From a virus, in the IMG/VR virus record IMGVR_UViG_3300023116_000116, positions 1 through 38,412 of that record: 38,412 nt of DNA, one strand, 5' to 3'. Each line of letters starts with the position of its first letter. The stretch's first letter is position 1. The notes below the pieces were generated by a model. That model ran no database searches. It was not told the origin of the DNA and saw nothing but the letters and a program-made list of their open reading frames with translations. Both the position numbers and the translations under genes were made by a program. Shown here in pieces: positions 1 through 9,347 of the stretch.

Positions 1-3000
1 AAAGATTCAACGGAAGCCATAAAAGTATTAAAACAATTAATGAGTACTTTTAGAGGTATCTTACTCTGGCATGATGGAGAAATATCTTTAAATCTACAAC
101 AAGAAAAAGCTCCTATTTTTACATTTACTAAGTCTAATGTAACTCCAGAGGGATTTGCTTACAGTTATCCTTCTAATAGAGTAAGAGCTAATCAAATAAG
201 AGTAACTTGGAATGACCCAGATAATCACTATAGACCTGCAGTAGAATTAGTAGAAGATAGTGAAAATATTGCTAAAACTGGTAGAGTGGTAGAAAAAAGC
301 ACACTAGCGTATGGATGTACTTCACAATCTCAAGCACATAGGGTTGGAAAATATCATTTACTTAGTGAGATAAATGATAGTGAAGCTGTAACATTTACCA
401 GTGGTATAGGTAGTCAAATTTTAAGACCAGGTGATTTAATAGAAGTTCAAGATGCAGATAGAGATAATGTTCAGTTAAGTGGTCGAGTTTCAAGCGGTGC
501 AAGTACAACAGTTATACCTGTAGATAGAAGTGTAGCATTAAGTAATACTGCAAATGCAGACCTTACATTAATCTTTCCAAAATCAGGAGCATATCTTGCA
601 CAACCAAACGCAACTATAAATAGTGTTTCTTACTCTCAGGGAGATTTAATTCTTCAAGCAAAAAATGCCAGCGATACTCTTTATAATTTAGACGTTCAAG
701 CAAACACAGCAAATGCGCGTGATGACAGCGGAAATATATTAGATATTGCATGGTCAGAAGATGTAAGAATAGAAACAAAAGCAATAAGCAGCTATAATGC
801 TAGTCATGTAACTGTAAGTTCAGCATTTTCTGATACACCAAATGAAGAAGTTATCTTTGCAATTTCACAAACAACAGCAACAGGCGAAAAATTAGCAGGG
901 TCTCCTCAGGCCTATATGATAACTGAAATTAAAGAAAATATTGAAAGTAAGGCTTACAGCATAACAGCTGTAAAACATACAGTTGGTAAATATGATAAGA
1001 TAGATAGAGGTTGGTCAATACCTACTATACCTGATGTAATGAGACCACCAAAATCTACTGATGGAGTTCCTAAACCTCGTAATGTAATGATAAAATTACT
1101 AAAAGGTCAAGTAGATGAAGGAAGTGACGAAGAAATTTCAAATGCAAATGAAGATAGATTCGTACCACCTAGACTTGATGTCTATTGGGGTGTACCTTTA
1201 AGTCAAAGAACAGATGATAATGGAGACCCAGTAAATTCTCCATACGAACATATAAGGTCTTTTGAAATAGAGCATAATGTAAATAGTCAAGGCGGAGGAG
1301 CTAGAGATGGATTTGATAGAGTAGTTATTGACCCGAGCCGACAAAGTTTTACTATACCAAATGTACCTAAAAGAGGCGAATTTATTGTTAGAATAAGAAC
1401 TATAAATACTGCAGGTCAGCCTTCTCCATTTGTACAAAGAAGAATAAAAATTAATCCTGAAAAACCTGCAAAAAATCTAGAACCATTTGTTAGAAAAGGT
1501 GGAATACTTACAACAGGATTTAATATTGATTCATCAAATGGATTGGTACAATTTACAGAAAGCACTTATAATTTTACTCCAGCAGAAACAGATTTACAAA
1601 CAGTAACTGTAACAAGTGGTACAACTGCTCAAACTTCATGTAGCTTTGCTAACTTAGCAAGTGGAAATACAGGATACTTACTATGGGATTATAGTGATAC
1701 TACTGACCCATTAAAAGCAGTAGAGTATATTACTGATAATACAGGGGCAGATTTATTCAGATATTCAAAAAATCTAGATGCAAGTGCATTTACTCAAAAA
1801 ACAGGAACAGCTACAGTAGAAGCAGGAAACACAATTATTCAAGGAACAGGAACTGCTTTCCTTACTGAATATGAAGCAGGGGATTTGTTTATTTTTGATG
1901 ATAGTGGCTCAAATAGATTTATAGCAACTATCAATCACATTCTTAGCAATACCTATATGCAAGTTGCTTATACTCCTACTTCAAATTTATCAAGTAAGAA
2001 TGTATTTGCACAAAGTATTCAACCTAACTTTATAAAAGATACAATTATTGGAGAAGTAGCAAATACAAGTGGAACATTTTCCATAATAAATTACGCTAGT
2101 GGAAACAAGGGAGCGGATGCCTATACAATTAATGGTAGTAATGAAAACCATAATTTTGAAGCCGCAAATAATGGAGCAGTATCAGACTTTTCAACATTTA
2201 TAAATAATTATACAGTCAAGAAAGGAACTGTAAGTTATACGTTCGCTAACAGTGGAACTGCTTTAAATACTTTTGGATTGTCAAAATCAGATTCAAATTG
2301 TACTTCAGCAATAAATAGTTCAAATGGTGCTATTACAGTAAGTGCGCTTACAGCAAATGTAGCTACAATTACTGTAACTATAACAGATTTATATTCAAGC
2401 GAAGTTATCGCAACTCGTGTAATTACTTTAGGAAAATCTCAACCAGGAGTAGATGGTCAAGACGGTCAAGATGGTACTCCAGGAGTAAATGGAGCAGATG
2501 GGTCAGATGGAGCAGCAGGAGCAGACGCAAGAACAGTAAATTTAACTGTTGGAGACCAAGCATTTTCATACTCAAATACAGGAGCTAATCCTTCTCCATC
2601 AAGTACAACAGTTACTGCAACAGCGACAAATACAACAGGCACAGTATATTATGAGTTCTTTTTAAATGATGTAAGTCAACAAAATACAACATCAACTACA
2701 TACTCATATACTCCACAGTCTTCTTTTGACAATATGCCTGATAAATTAGAAGTACAGATAAGAGACAATAGTGAGACTACTGTTAAAGCAAGAGACCAAT
2801 TAACAGTTTATGGAGTAAAACCGGGTACAGACGGTACAGACGGATTAACAGGAGCAAGTACAAATATTGTATTTAGAAGAGCTTCATCAGCACCAAGTAC
2901 TCCTTCTGCTTCTTCTGGTGTTCCCACAGGTTGGAGTGATTCTCCTCCGGCTGGAACAGACTTACTCTTTGCTGTAAAAGGTACAAAAGCAGTAGGGGCT

Positions 3001-6000
3001 ACTAATTTTACATGGGGAACAGTATTTCAAGTAGAAGGAACTGCAGTTGCAGAAATTCCAATTTATAGAAAAAATAGTAATGCTACACCTTCAGGTGGTA
3101 GCTATAACTTTACAACAAACACATTAACAGCACCTTCAGGATGGAGTACAAGCGTTCCGTCTTTAACTACTGATGGAGATATAGTATATTTAGCAGTTGG
3201 TTTATTTTCAGGTTCTCCAGAAGAAACAGCAGCAACTACGACTTGGTCAACACCTGTAGTATATGCTCAAAAAACAGACGGTACGGATGGAGATGATGGA
3301 GCAGATGCAATAACAATAATACTATCTAATGAAGCTCACACTGTTCCTCAAAGTAATACAGGAACAGTAACTTATACTGGGTCTGGTACAGATATAATTG
3401 TTTTTGACGGAACAACACAAGTTCCTTATGATGGAAGCTCACCTTATGCTTCTCCTTCATTTAGAGTATCAGCAAGTGGTAGTAGTATCACCCCAGGTTC
3501 AGCAAGTACTGTATCTACTTATACTAGAAGATTTGGAAATCACTCATCAATTACAGCTAATACTGCGAGTGTTACTTATACAATTACTGTTAAAAACTCA
3601 GCAGGAAATGAGTTAACATTTACAAAGAAACAATCAATATCAAAATCTATTGATGGTGTAGATGGTACTCCAGGAGATGACGGAAATACCGGGCCAAGAA
3701 CAGCAACTGGTTATATATTCTATCAATCAGCAAGTTCAAGTGCACCAACAAATCCTTCAAATGCAGGTGTATCATATAACTTCAGCACTAGCTTACTAAG
3801 TGGCGGAGTCATAGGTACAGGTTCGACAAATTGGAATCAAATACAACCAACATACACAGGTAGCAACTCTAATAAATATTGGTACGCATACTTTAGTGTT
3901 GTTGAAGATAGTTTTGGAGATAGTACTCCAACGATTACATTCTCACAAGCATATCAAGGACAAAACTTTACAGGACTTGTAACATTTACAGGAACCAATT
4001 CAATATCAGATGGTACTAATACTCACACAGGAATAACCTCCTCAGATTTAGGGTCAAGTGGTACTACAACAATTGATGGCGGAAGAATAACAACAGGAAC
4101 AATAGATGCCGCAAGAATTAGTATAGCAGGTAAAAATATATCAGACCTTAATAATGATGAAGGGTACACAGATGATACAGCAGCTAATAACGCAGCTAAC
4201 ACTGCTTCAGCAGCTTATGGACAAGCTAATAATGCAGCTAACAGTGCTTCAGATGCAGCTAACAGTGCTGCATCAGCTCAAAGTACCGCAGACTCAAAAG
4301 TAACTCATGCTGCAGTAAATGCTTCATCAACTATTGTTGGAGGAGGTGTTGGCGGCTGGGGCATAACTACTTACCATATAGCTGGTGGTGCACAATCAAG
4401 TTCAAGTACTAGAAACTTTAATGTAGGAACTTCTATTTCTGGTAATGCTACATTCTTAGCAAATGGAGGAATTTTACTAGGGTCAGATGGGTTTATTTCA
4501 GCAAAGCAGTTTTATATAGATACTGATGGTAATGCAAAGTTCAAAGGAGATATTACTGGAGCATCAGGAACATTCTCAGGAAGTATATCCGTAGATGCTT
4601 TCAACAGTGGTTACACAGGTTCTGATGCAGAATCAGATGCAAGTGATGCAGCTAATGCAGCTTCAGATGCAGCTAACACTGCTTCATCAGCTTTTGGAGC
4701 AGCTAATAACGCAGCTAACACAGCAGGTGATGCTTATGGAGCAGCTAATAACGCAGCTAACACTGCAAGTGGTGCTTTTGGAGCAGCTAATAACGCGGCT
4801 AATACAGCAAGTGATGCTTATGGAGCAGCTAATAACGCGGCTAATACAGCAAGTGATGCTTATGGACAAGCTAATAATGCAGCTAACAGTGCTGCAGCAG
4901 CCCAAAGTACTGCAGACTCAAAAGTAACACACGCTGCAGTAAATGCTTCATCAACTATAGTTGGTGGCGGTGTCGGTGGTTGGGGAATAACAACCTATCA
5001 CTTAGCAGGTGGTGCACAAGCAAACTCAACTACTAGAAACTTTTCAACAGGTACATCAACTTCAGGTAATGCCACATTCTTAGCAAATGGTGGTATCATA
5101 ATGGGGTCAGATGGTTTCCTTTCTTCTAATACTTTCTACATTGATACAGCAGGAAATGCTAAATTTAAAGGTACATTAGAAGGTGATAATGTAACTGTAA
5201 ACGGAACGCTTGTATTACCTTCAGAAGGTGCAAATGTAAATGGTAGTGTTATTGGTTCTTGGGCTACAAACATTATGTCTAACAACTTTGTTACAGAAGT
5301 AGGTAGTGGCCCAGGGTTTTATCAAGGTTTTGTAAGAGTTACAGGGGGAACACACTATGTTAAAACTGTAAGTATTCAAATTAGAACTGGTACTTCTACT
5401 GGCAGCCAAGGAACTCTAATATATGAAACACCAAGAATTGACCAATATACTGCAGGTAATATTTCAGAAGCTAGACTTTATGCAAATACATCACCAGTAG
5501 CTTCAGGTAATATGCCAATAGCATTTACTTACACAGGCTCAGGTAGTGTATCAGTATTTGTTAGAGCACAAGCAGATACCGGACCTGACACATTAGGTAT
5601 AGGTGAAGCTAGATTTATTAAGTTCGGTACAACAGACCCAGTATTTAGTTTTGCTAATCAAGCAGGAGCAGCATTAAATACAGCGATATATTCAAATACA
5701 CAAGTTGTTGGAGGATTTGCAGGAACAAAGACAGTAAATATTTCTAATACTTCATTTACAAGATTTAAAATCGATAATGGAAGTTTTGGAACAGCAAATG
5801 CTCAGATTGCAAACGGAAGTTATATTAATGTTGAAATTACTTCAGCCAGTGCTAATTTAACAACCAGGGAGACAACCGTACTAATAGGACGAACTTCAGA
5901 AGTTTATTCAGTAACAACTGGAGGCACTGGCGGCGGTACACCACCTGGCGGCGGTGGCGGTTGTTTCGTACAAGGAACTCCTGTCGTTATGGCTGATGGA

Positions 6001-6453
6001 ACTACAAAAGCAATAGAAGATGTAACTACTGGAGAAAGTGTAAAATCATTTAGACATTCAAGTTTATCACTTGATGAAGATGCTTGGGAAACTTGGACAA
6101 CTTCAGAAATTGCAAACGGAAGTTTTGGAACATCAAATGTTACTTTAGTAACAGACCCACATCAACATACAAATTATTATTGGGTTAACTACAACTTAAA
6201 AGTTACAAATGAACATCCTATGTTAGCCTTTAAAGATAATGTATTTAAATTTGTAAGAGTAGAAGATTTAGAAATAGGAGATTATCTAATTAGAGAAAAT
6301 GGTACAAGAGAAGAAATATTTGCTATACCACGAATATACCAAGATTGTATTACACACAACATGGATGTAGAAGATGATGATACTTATGTTGTAAGAGGTG
6401 GAAACGGTATTGGGTATATAGCACATAACGTAGAAAATGAGCAGAAGGCATAA
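1..6453 (+). CDS. Tail tip / host-specificity protein J-like, with collagen-like and Hint domains (5' partial)
   Basis: Central tail-tip protein expected to contact the host surface. The frame is open through base 1; the ATG at 40 looks like an internal Met (upstream codons read KDSTEAIKVLKQL and run smoothly into it), so the N-terminus lies outside the window. Numbering from that Met: residues ~45-330 resemble the lambda gpJ core (VTWNDPDNHYRPAVE, YGCTSQSQAHRVGKY, PGDLIEV); ~340-470 look like a fibronectin III region; four Gly-X-Y collagen-like stretches (about 803-830, 929-939, 1080-1089, 1206-1220) separate beta-rich domains; ~1378-1720 holds two copies of an Ala/Asn-rich plus beta module; a Gly-rich linker leads into a Hint domain (1975-2130). 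At over 2137 residues it is about twice lambda gpJ (1132). The J assignment rests on motif resemblance and is fairly secure; receptor specificity is unknown. Confidence 0.85.
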   Translation, partial: KDSTEAIKVLKQLMSTFRGILLWHDGEISLNLQQEKAPIFTFTKSNVTPEGFAYSYPSNRVRANQIRVTWNDPDNHYRPAVELVEDSENIAKTGRVVEKSTLAYGCTSQSQAHRVGKYHLLSEINDSEAVTFTSGIGSQILRPGDLIEVQDADRDNVQLSGRVSSGASTTVIPVDRSVALSNTANADLTLIFPKSGAYLAQPNATINSVSYSQGDLILQAKNASDTLYNLDVQANTANARDDSGNILDIAWSEDVRIETKAISSYNASHVTVSSAFSDTPNEEVIFAISQTTATGEKLAGSPQAYMITEIKENIESKAYSITAVKHTVGKYDKIDRGWSIPTIPDVMRPPKSTDGVPKPRNVMIKLLKGQVDEGSDEEISNANEDRFVPPRLDVYWGVPLSQRTDDNGDPVNSPYEHIRSFEIEHNVNSQGGGARDGFDRVVIDPSRQSFTIPNVPKRGEFIVRIRTINTAGQPSPFVQRRIKINPEKPAKNLEPFVRKGGILTTGFNIDSSNGLVQFTESTYNFTPAETDLQTVTVTSGTTAQTSCSFANLASGNTGYLLWDYSDTTDPLKAVEYITDNTGADLFRYSKNLDASAFTQKTGTATVEAGNTIIQGTGTAFLTEYEAGDLFIFDDSGSNRFIATINHILSNTYMQVAYTPTSNLSSKNVFAQSIQPNFIKDTIIGEVANTSGTFSIINYASGNKGADAYTINGSNENHNFEAANNGAVSDFSTFINNYTVKKGTVSYTFANSGTALNTFGLSKSDSNCTSAINSSNGAITVSALTANVATITVTITDLYSSEVIATRVITLGKSQPGVDGQDGQDGTPGVNGADGSDGAAGADARTVNLTVGDQAFSYSNTGANPSPSSTTVTATATNTTGTVYYEFFLNDVSQQNTTSTTYSYTPQSSFDNMPDKLEVQIRDNSETTVKARDQLTVYGVKPGTDGTDGLTGASTNIVFRRASSAPSTPSASSGVPTGWSDSPPAGTDLLFAVKGTKAVGATNFTWGTVFQVEGTAVAEIPIYRKNSNATPSGGSYNFTTNTLTAPSGWSTSVPSLTTDGDIVYLAVGLFSGSPEETAATTTWSTPVVYAQKTDGTDGDDGADAITIILSNEAHTVPQSNTGTVTYTGSGTDIIVFDGTTQVPYDGSSPYASPSFRVSASGSSITPGSASTVSTYTRRFGNHSSITANTASVTYTITVKNSAGNELTFTKKQSISKSIDGVDGTPGDDGNTGPRTATGYIFYQSASSSAPTNPSNAGVSYNFSTSLLSGGVIGTGSTNWNQIQPTYTGSNSNKYWYAYFSVVEDSFGDSTPTITFSQAYQGQNFTGLVTFTGTNSISDGTNTHTGITSSDLGSSGTTTIDGGRITTGTIDAARISIAGKNISDLNNDEGYTDDTAANNAANTASAAYGQANNAANSASDAANSAASAQSTADSKVTHAAVNASSTIVGGGVGGWGITTYHIAGGAQSSSSTRNFNVGTSISGNATFLANGGILLGSDGFISAKQFYIDTDGNAKFKGDITGASGTFSGSISVDAFNSGYTGSDAESDASDAANAASDAANTASSAFGAANNAANTAGDAYGAANNAANTASGAFGAANNAANTASDAYGAANNAANTASDAYGQANNAANSAAAAQSTADSKVTHAAVNASSTIVGGGVGGWGITTYHLAGGAQANSTTRNFSTGTSTSGNATFLANGGIIMGSDGFLSSNTFYIDTAGNAKFKGTLEGDNVTVNGTLVLPSEGANVNGSVIGSWATNIMSNNFVTEVGSGPGFYQGFVRVTGGTHYVKTVSIQIRTGTSTGSQGTLIYETPRIDQYTAGNISEARLYANTSPVASGNMPIAFTYTGSGSVSVFVRAQADTGPDTLGIGEARFIKFGTTDPVFSFANQAGAALNTAIYSNTQVVGGFAGTKTVNISNTSFTRFKIDNGSFGTANAQIANGSYINVEITSASANLTTRETTVLIGRTSEVYSVTTGGTGGGTPPGGGGGCFVQGTPVVMADGTTKAIEDVTTGESVKSFRHSSLSLDEDAWETWTTSEIANGSFGTSNVTLVTDPHQHTNYYWVNYNLKVTNEHPMLAFKDNVFKFVRVEDLEIGDYLIRENGTREEIFAIPRIYQDCITHNMDVEDDDTYVVRGGNGIGYIAHNVENEQKA
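4288..5190 (+). repeat. Two-copy module duplication inside the tail-tip gene
   Basis: A segment beginning GCAGACTCAAAAGTAAC occurs at 4288 and again at 4912, an offset of 624 bases (208 codons). Both copies encode STADSKVTHAAVNASSTIVG followed by a Gly-rich GVGGWGITTYH stretch, ATFLANGGI, and FYIDT-GNAKFKG, with mostly silent or conservative differences. It reads as an in-frame duplication of a trimeric-fibre-like beta module together with its Ala/Asn-rich spacer. Confidence 0.85.
4690..4899 (+). repeat. 42-base tandem repeat, five units, Ala/Asn-rich stalk
   Basis: Five head-to-tail 42-base units, each encoding a variant of G(A/Q)ANNAANTASDAY. Units 3 and 4 are nearly identical at the DNA level, including a GCGGCTAATACAGCAAGT core. 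It lies between the two duplicated beta modules of the tail-tip protein. The heptad-like spacing of Ala and Asn suggests a trimeric helical stalk whose length could vary by repeat slippage. Confidence 0.85.
5962..6429 (+). other. Hint (intein/hedgehog-like) autoprocessing domain at the C-terminus of the tail-tip protein
   Basis: Residues 1975-2130 of the tail-tip protein (numbered from the Met at base 40). All four splicing blocks can be seen: A begins with Cys (CFVQGTPVVMADG, Cys codon at 5962); B has TxxH (VTNEHPML); F is NMDVEDDDTYVV; G ends in His-Asn (GYIAHN, 6424-6429). The domain is about 156 residues, too small for a homing endonuclease. The residue after the terminal Asn is Val, not Cys/Ser/Thr, and only seven residues follow, so canonical splicing is unlikely. 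Cleavage at the Cys, or after the Asn, as in bacterial intein-like domains, is more likely. A Gly/Pro-rich linker precedes it. Confidence 0.85.
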
Positions 6454-6455
6454 TT

Positions 6456-6905
6456 ATGAATCATATAATACAAACAGGAACAGATAGCGAAGGAAACGCA
6501 ATAACAACAACACTAGATGTACAATTTACTTTTACTTATGAGTTTGCTGGACACGAAACACAAAATTTTGCAAACAATCAAGAGATGCCTAGAATATTTG
6601 AGAACGACATGGTAAAAACAGTACTTGTAAAAGTAACAGGAGTTGATAGTACTACGGCAAATGCAGCACATTTAGTAGAAGGACAAGCAGACCAAACATA
6701 TGAAGAAATAGTAACAGTACCACTACCTTGGAGAGCAAAAGCAGGTGGTCAACTTTCTGGATTTATAACTCCTTATGAAAATGTAACTGAAACTATGATG
6801 TTAAATTGGGCAAAAGATAGATTATTAGAACAGGAGGTAGTTGATGCGTTTACAATAAATTTTGCTACTGCTTTGTACGGTCATAGATATCATGTTCCTC
6901 AGTAA
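6456..6905 (+). CDS. Conserved-looking phage protein of unknown function (149 aa)
   Basis: Starts three bases after the tail-tip stop, with AAGG about nine bases upstream of the ATG, so it is probably translated from the same transcript. The soluble 149-residue product has an N-terminal beta-rich part (TTTLDVQFTFTYEF) and a central run of acidic and polar residues, and ends ATALYGHRYHVPQ. No membrane segment, signal peptide or catalytic motif is visible. Its position directly after the tail tip suggests a small virion or tail-assembly protein. It is the last gene before the internal promoter at 6929-6968. I do not recognise the family. Confidence 0.7.
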   Translation: MNHIIQTGTDSEGNAITTTLDVQFTFTYEFAGHETQNFANNQEMPRIFENDMVKTVLVKVTGVDSTTANAAHLVEGQADQTYEEIVTVPLPWRAKAGGQLSGFITPYENVTETMMLNWAKDRLLEQEVVDAFTINFATALYGHRYHVPQ

Positions 6906-6928
6906 TTTTGGTGTAATAACTACCCCGC

Positions 6929-6968
6929 AAAAATAGTTCTTGACATCACCTCATATTTTTGATATAAT
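6929..6968 (+). promoter_or_regulatory. Consensus sigma70-type promoter P1
   Basis: TTGACA at 6940-6945 and TATAAT at 6963-6968, both perfect consensus, separated by exactly 17 bases. The expected start near 6975 leaves a leader of about 15 bases that contains AGGAG (6978-6982), seven bases before the ATG at 6990. The 17 bases ending in the -35 box (AAAAATAGTTCTTGACA) and the 11 bases TTTGATATAAT ending in the -10 box (one T longer here) recur at the - strand promoter near 30.8 kb. Confidence 0.9.
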
Positions 6969-6989
6969 TTAGCATATAGGAGTATAAAT

Positions 6990-7328
6990 ATGGCAGCAGG
7001 AAATTATGATATAGTTATTGATCAGGGCTCAGACTTTGCGCTCTCAATCACTATTGCCGAAGATGGCGAGCTAGTAAACTTAGGTAGTCATACTGTTTCG
7101 GCACAACTTCGTCCTACCCCATCATCTAATACCCTATCAGCAACATTTACTTGTACGGTTACTGACTCAGCAAACGGTGCAATAAAAATGAGCTTACCAC
7201 ACGCTACTACAGCAAATATATCTTCAGGTAAATACTATTATGATTTAGAAGTATATAATTCTAGTGCTAATACTATCACTAGATTACTTCAAGGTGTAGC
7301 GAGAGTAACACAAGAGGTAACGCGCTAA
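6990..7328 (+). CDS. Small Ig-like/BppU-like virion protein (112 aa)
   Basis: First gene after promoter P1, with a strong AGGAG seven bases before the ATG. The sequence is a single beta-sandwich-like domain: DIVIDQGSDFALSITI, then a G-V-L-G strand pattern, AQLRP, a Thr-rich strand, and ISSGKYYYDLEVY near residue 85, ending GVARVTQEVTR. This layout is common in phage baseplate and tail-fibre N-terminal domains (BppU-like Ig folds), but the match is by pattern only. It overlaps the next gene by one base (TAATG), so the two are probably translationally coupled and made together as tail-appendage components. Confidence 0.7.
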   Translation: MAAGNYDIVIDQGSDFALSITIAEDGELVNLGSHTVSAQLRPTPSSNTLSATFTCTVTDSANGAIKMSLPHATTANISSGKYYYDLEVYNSSANTITRLLQGVARVTQEVTR

Positions 7329-7708
7329 TGGCAACAACAATAACTATAACTCCTAGTACAACTTCTATAAATGCCACGGCACAAACTACAACTCTTACTA
7401 TATCATCAACAGTTGGAGGAGATGTATCAGATGCCTCTGCTATAACATTCTCAAGTCCTGTAGGGACTCTTGAAGGGCAGAACACTGTACAAGGCGCGCT
7501 CAATTTTTTAGCAAATCAATTTTATGTTGCAACAACAGCACCAACTGCAAATACAACTAATTTAGCAGAAGGTGATTTATTTTACGATACTGACGACAAT
7601 CAGTTAAAGATTTACCGTGAAACATCAAGTGGAACATTTGGATTTGTTCCTATAATGATAGGCAACGATTCAGCGGACTCAGACACGGTAGACGCAGGGA
7701 GCTTTTAA
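7328..7708 (+). CDS. Small tail-appendage protein (126 aa)
   Basis: Coupled to the preceding gene by a TAATG junction. Residues 1-45 are Thr/Ser-rich (TITITPSTTSINATAQTTTL). A central segment, GTLEGQNTVQGALNFLANQF, looks helical. Residues ~75-115 contain LAEGDLFYDTDDNQLKIYRE, a fibre-type beta motif also seen in the modules of the larger fibre that follows. The C-terminus SADSDTVDAGSF resembles the GGTF ending of that fibre, hinting that these proteins share a common end structure. No enzymatic motif is visible. It is probably a minor virion or fibre-connector protein; the exact role is unknown. Confidence 0.65.
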   Translation: MATTITITPSTTSINATAQTTTLTISSTVGGDVSDASAITFSSPVGTLEGQNTVQGALNFLANQFYVATTAPTANTTNLAEGDLFYDTDDNQLKIYRETSSGTFGFVPIMIGNDSADSDTVDAGSF

Positions 7709-7726
7709 GCTCGATAGGAAATAATC

Positions 7727-9346
7727 ATGGCACAAACCATTAAAATTAAAAGAAGTAGCAGTACCGCCGCTCCTACCTCACTTAGTGCTGGTGAATTAGC
7801 TTATTCGTCTAATTCTAAGAAGCTCTTTGTAGGTCATCCGAGCAGTGCAGCTGTAACAACAATTGGTGGAGATTTATATGTAGAAATGCTCGACCATACA
7901 GCTGGTACACTTACAGCAAGTTCAGCAATAGTAGTAGATTCTTCTAGTAAAGTAGACAGATTACTAACTGGTGCTACAGCTATAACAGGTGCTAATAATA
8001 CGTTAGCAACTACTGCTTCTGCTTTAACAATCAAAACCGTAACAAGCGGAAACTTAACAGTTTCATCTGCAGGAGATTTAATACTTGCTCATGGTGGAAC
8101 TTTAAATCTAGCAAGTCAATCAAATTCCTTAACTATTATAGATGATAATGCTGCAGCTTTAGATATTAATGAAGGCGGAACCTCATATATTAAATTAATA
8201 ACTACTAATGGCGCAGAAGAAATAGAATTAGGAAAAAATGTAGACTTGAATGGTACATTAGATGTATCAAGTTCAGCAACTGTAAATTCTCTAAGTTCAA
8301 ACGGAGCAATATCAGCAGCTGGCAATTTAACAATTAATACAAATAAATTTACAGTAACAAGCGGAGAAGGTAATACTTCTATAGCAGGTACACTTGGTGT
8401 AACTAATGCTGCTACTTTCTCTGATAGTTTAACTGTTACAGGAGCATTGACAGGTAATGGAAATGTTACTTTAGGTAATGCTTCAGGCGATACAATAACA
8501 GTAACAGGTACAGCAACATTTGCTGAATCAGCTGACTTTGACGGTGGCTTAACAGTTGCAGGCTCACAAACAGTTGATATGGGTGGTAACAGAGTAACCA
8601 ATATTGGTACTCCATCACAAGCAACTGATGCTACAACTAAAGCATATGTTGATAGTGTAAAACAAGCACTAGATATTAAAGATTCAGTAAGAGTCGCAAC
8701 AACAGCCGCACTAACAGCTACTTATAACAATGGAACAGGTGGTGTAGGTGCAACACTTACAGCAGATGCTAATGGTGCAGTATCAATTGACAGTGTTTCT
8801 TTATCTTCAGGAGATAGAGTACTTGTTAAAAATCAATCAGATGCTAGTGAAAATGGTATCTACTCTGTAACAACAGTTGGTGATGTATCAAATCCATTTG
8901 TATTAACAAGAACAATAGACGCAGATAGTTCATCAGAAGTTACTGGTGGTATGTTTACTTTCGTAGAGGAAGGAACCAATGCAGACGCAGGTTTTGTACT
9001 TTCAAACATAACTGGCTCCGCAACAATCGGTACTGACAACCTAACAATGACTCAGTTCTCAGGAGCTGGTAGTGTTACTGCTGGAGATGGTTTAGCAAAA
9101 TCAGGAAACACACTTTCAGTCAATGTTGATGATACTACAATTGAAATCAATTCTGATAGTTTAAGATTAAAAGGACTTTCAAATTTATCAGAAGGTGATA
9201 TAATTTACGGAGCAAATGGAGGTAGTTCATTTACTCAACTTTCAATAGGAACATATGACAGCACTAACTCAGTAGGACAAGTCTTACAAGTAGGTGCTAA
9301 TGGAACAATAACATGGTCAAACACATTAGACGGAGGAACATTCTAA
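7727..9346 (+). CDS. Tail fibre protein with KIKRS-type N-terminal module (539 aa)
   Basis: Preceded by AGGAAA about six bases from the ATG. Residues 1-50 form a module (TIKIKRSSSTAAPTSLSAGELAYSS...KLFVGHP) shared with the 69-residue protein downstream, probably an attachment domain. Residues ~90-290 are short beta repeats of the type LTVTGALTGNGNVTLG, typical of beta-helical fibre shafts. Around residues 285-310 is MGGNRVTNIGTPSQATDATT followed by KAYVDSV, a segment widespread in T4-like and cyanophage fibres, leading to a globular region (GDRVLVKNQSDASENGIYSV) and a C-terminal GQVLQVGANGTITW domain. This is a structural adhesin or its shaft. The receptor cannot be read from the sequence. 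Confidence 0.85.
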   Translation: MAQTIKIKRSSSTAAPTSLSAGELAYSSNSKKLFVGHPSSAAVTTIGGDLYVEMLDHTAGTLTASSAIVVDSSSKVDRLLTGATAITGANNTLATTASALTIKTVTSGNLTVSSAGDLILAHGGTLNLASQSNSLTIIDDNAAALDINEGGTSYIKLITTNGAEEIELGKNVDLNGTLDVSSSATVNSLSSNGAISAAGNLTINTNKFTVTSGEGNTSIAGTLGVTNAATFSDSLTVTGALTGNGNVTLGNASGDTITVTGTATFAESADFDGGLTVAGSQTVDMGGNRVTNIGTPSQATDATTKAYVDSVKQALDIKDSVRVATTAALTATYNNGTGGVGATLTADANGAVSIDSVSLSSGDRVLVKNQSDASENGIYSVTTVGDVSNPFVLTRTIDADSSSEVTGGMFTFVEEGTNADAGFVLSNITGSATIGTDNLTMTQFSGAGSVTAGDGLAKSGNTLSVNVDDTTIEINSDSLRLKGLSNLSEGDIIYGANGGSSFTQLSIGTYDSTNSVGQVLQVGANGTITWSNTLDGGTF

Positions 9347-9347
9347 T

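Noticed and set aside
40-42. The ATG at base 40 as the true start of the tail-tip gene
   Set aside because: The frame stays open to base 1 with gpJ-like sequence before the Met and no ribosome binding site; the gene starts outside the window.
4595-4927. Frames on both strands over the 42-base repeat array (Leu/Gln-rich or Ser/Cys-rich)
   Set aside because: Alternate-frame products of a repetitive coding stretch; no starts or context support them.
5962-6429. A canonical self-splicing intein
   Set aside because: The +1 residue is Val and the C-terminal flank is only seven residues, so there is no real C-extein to ligate.
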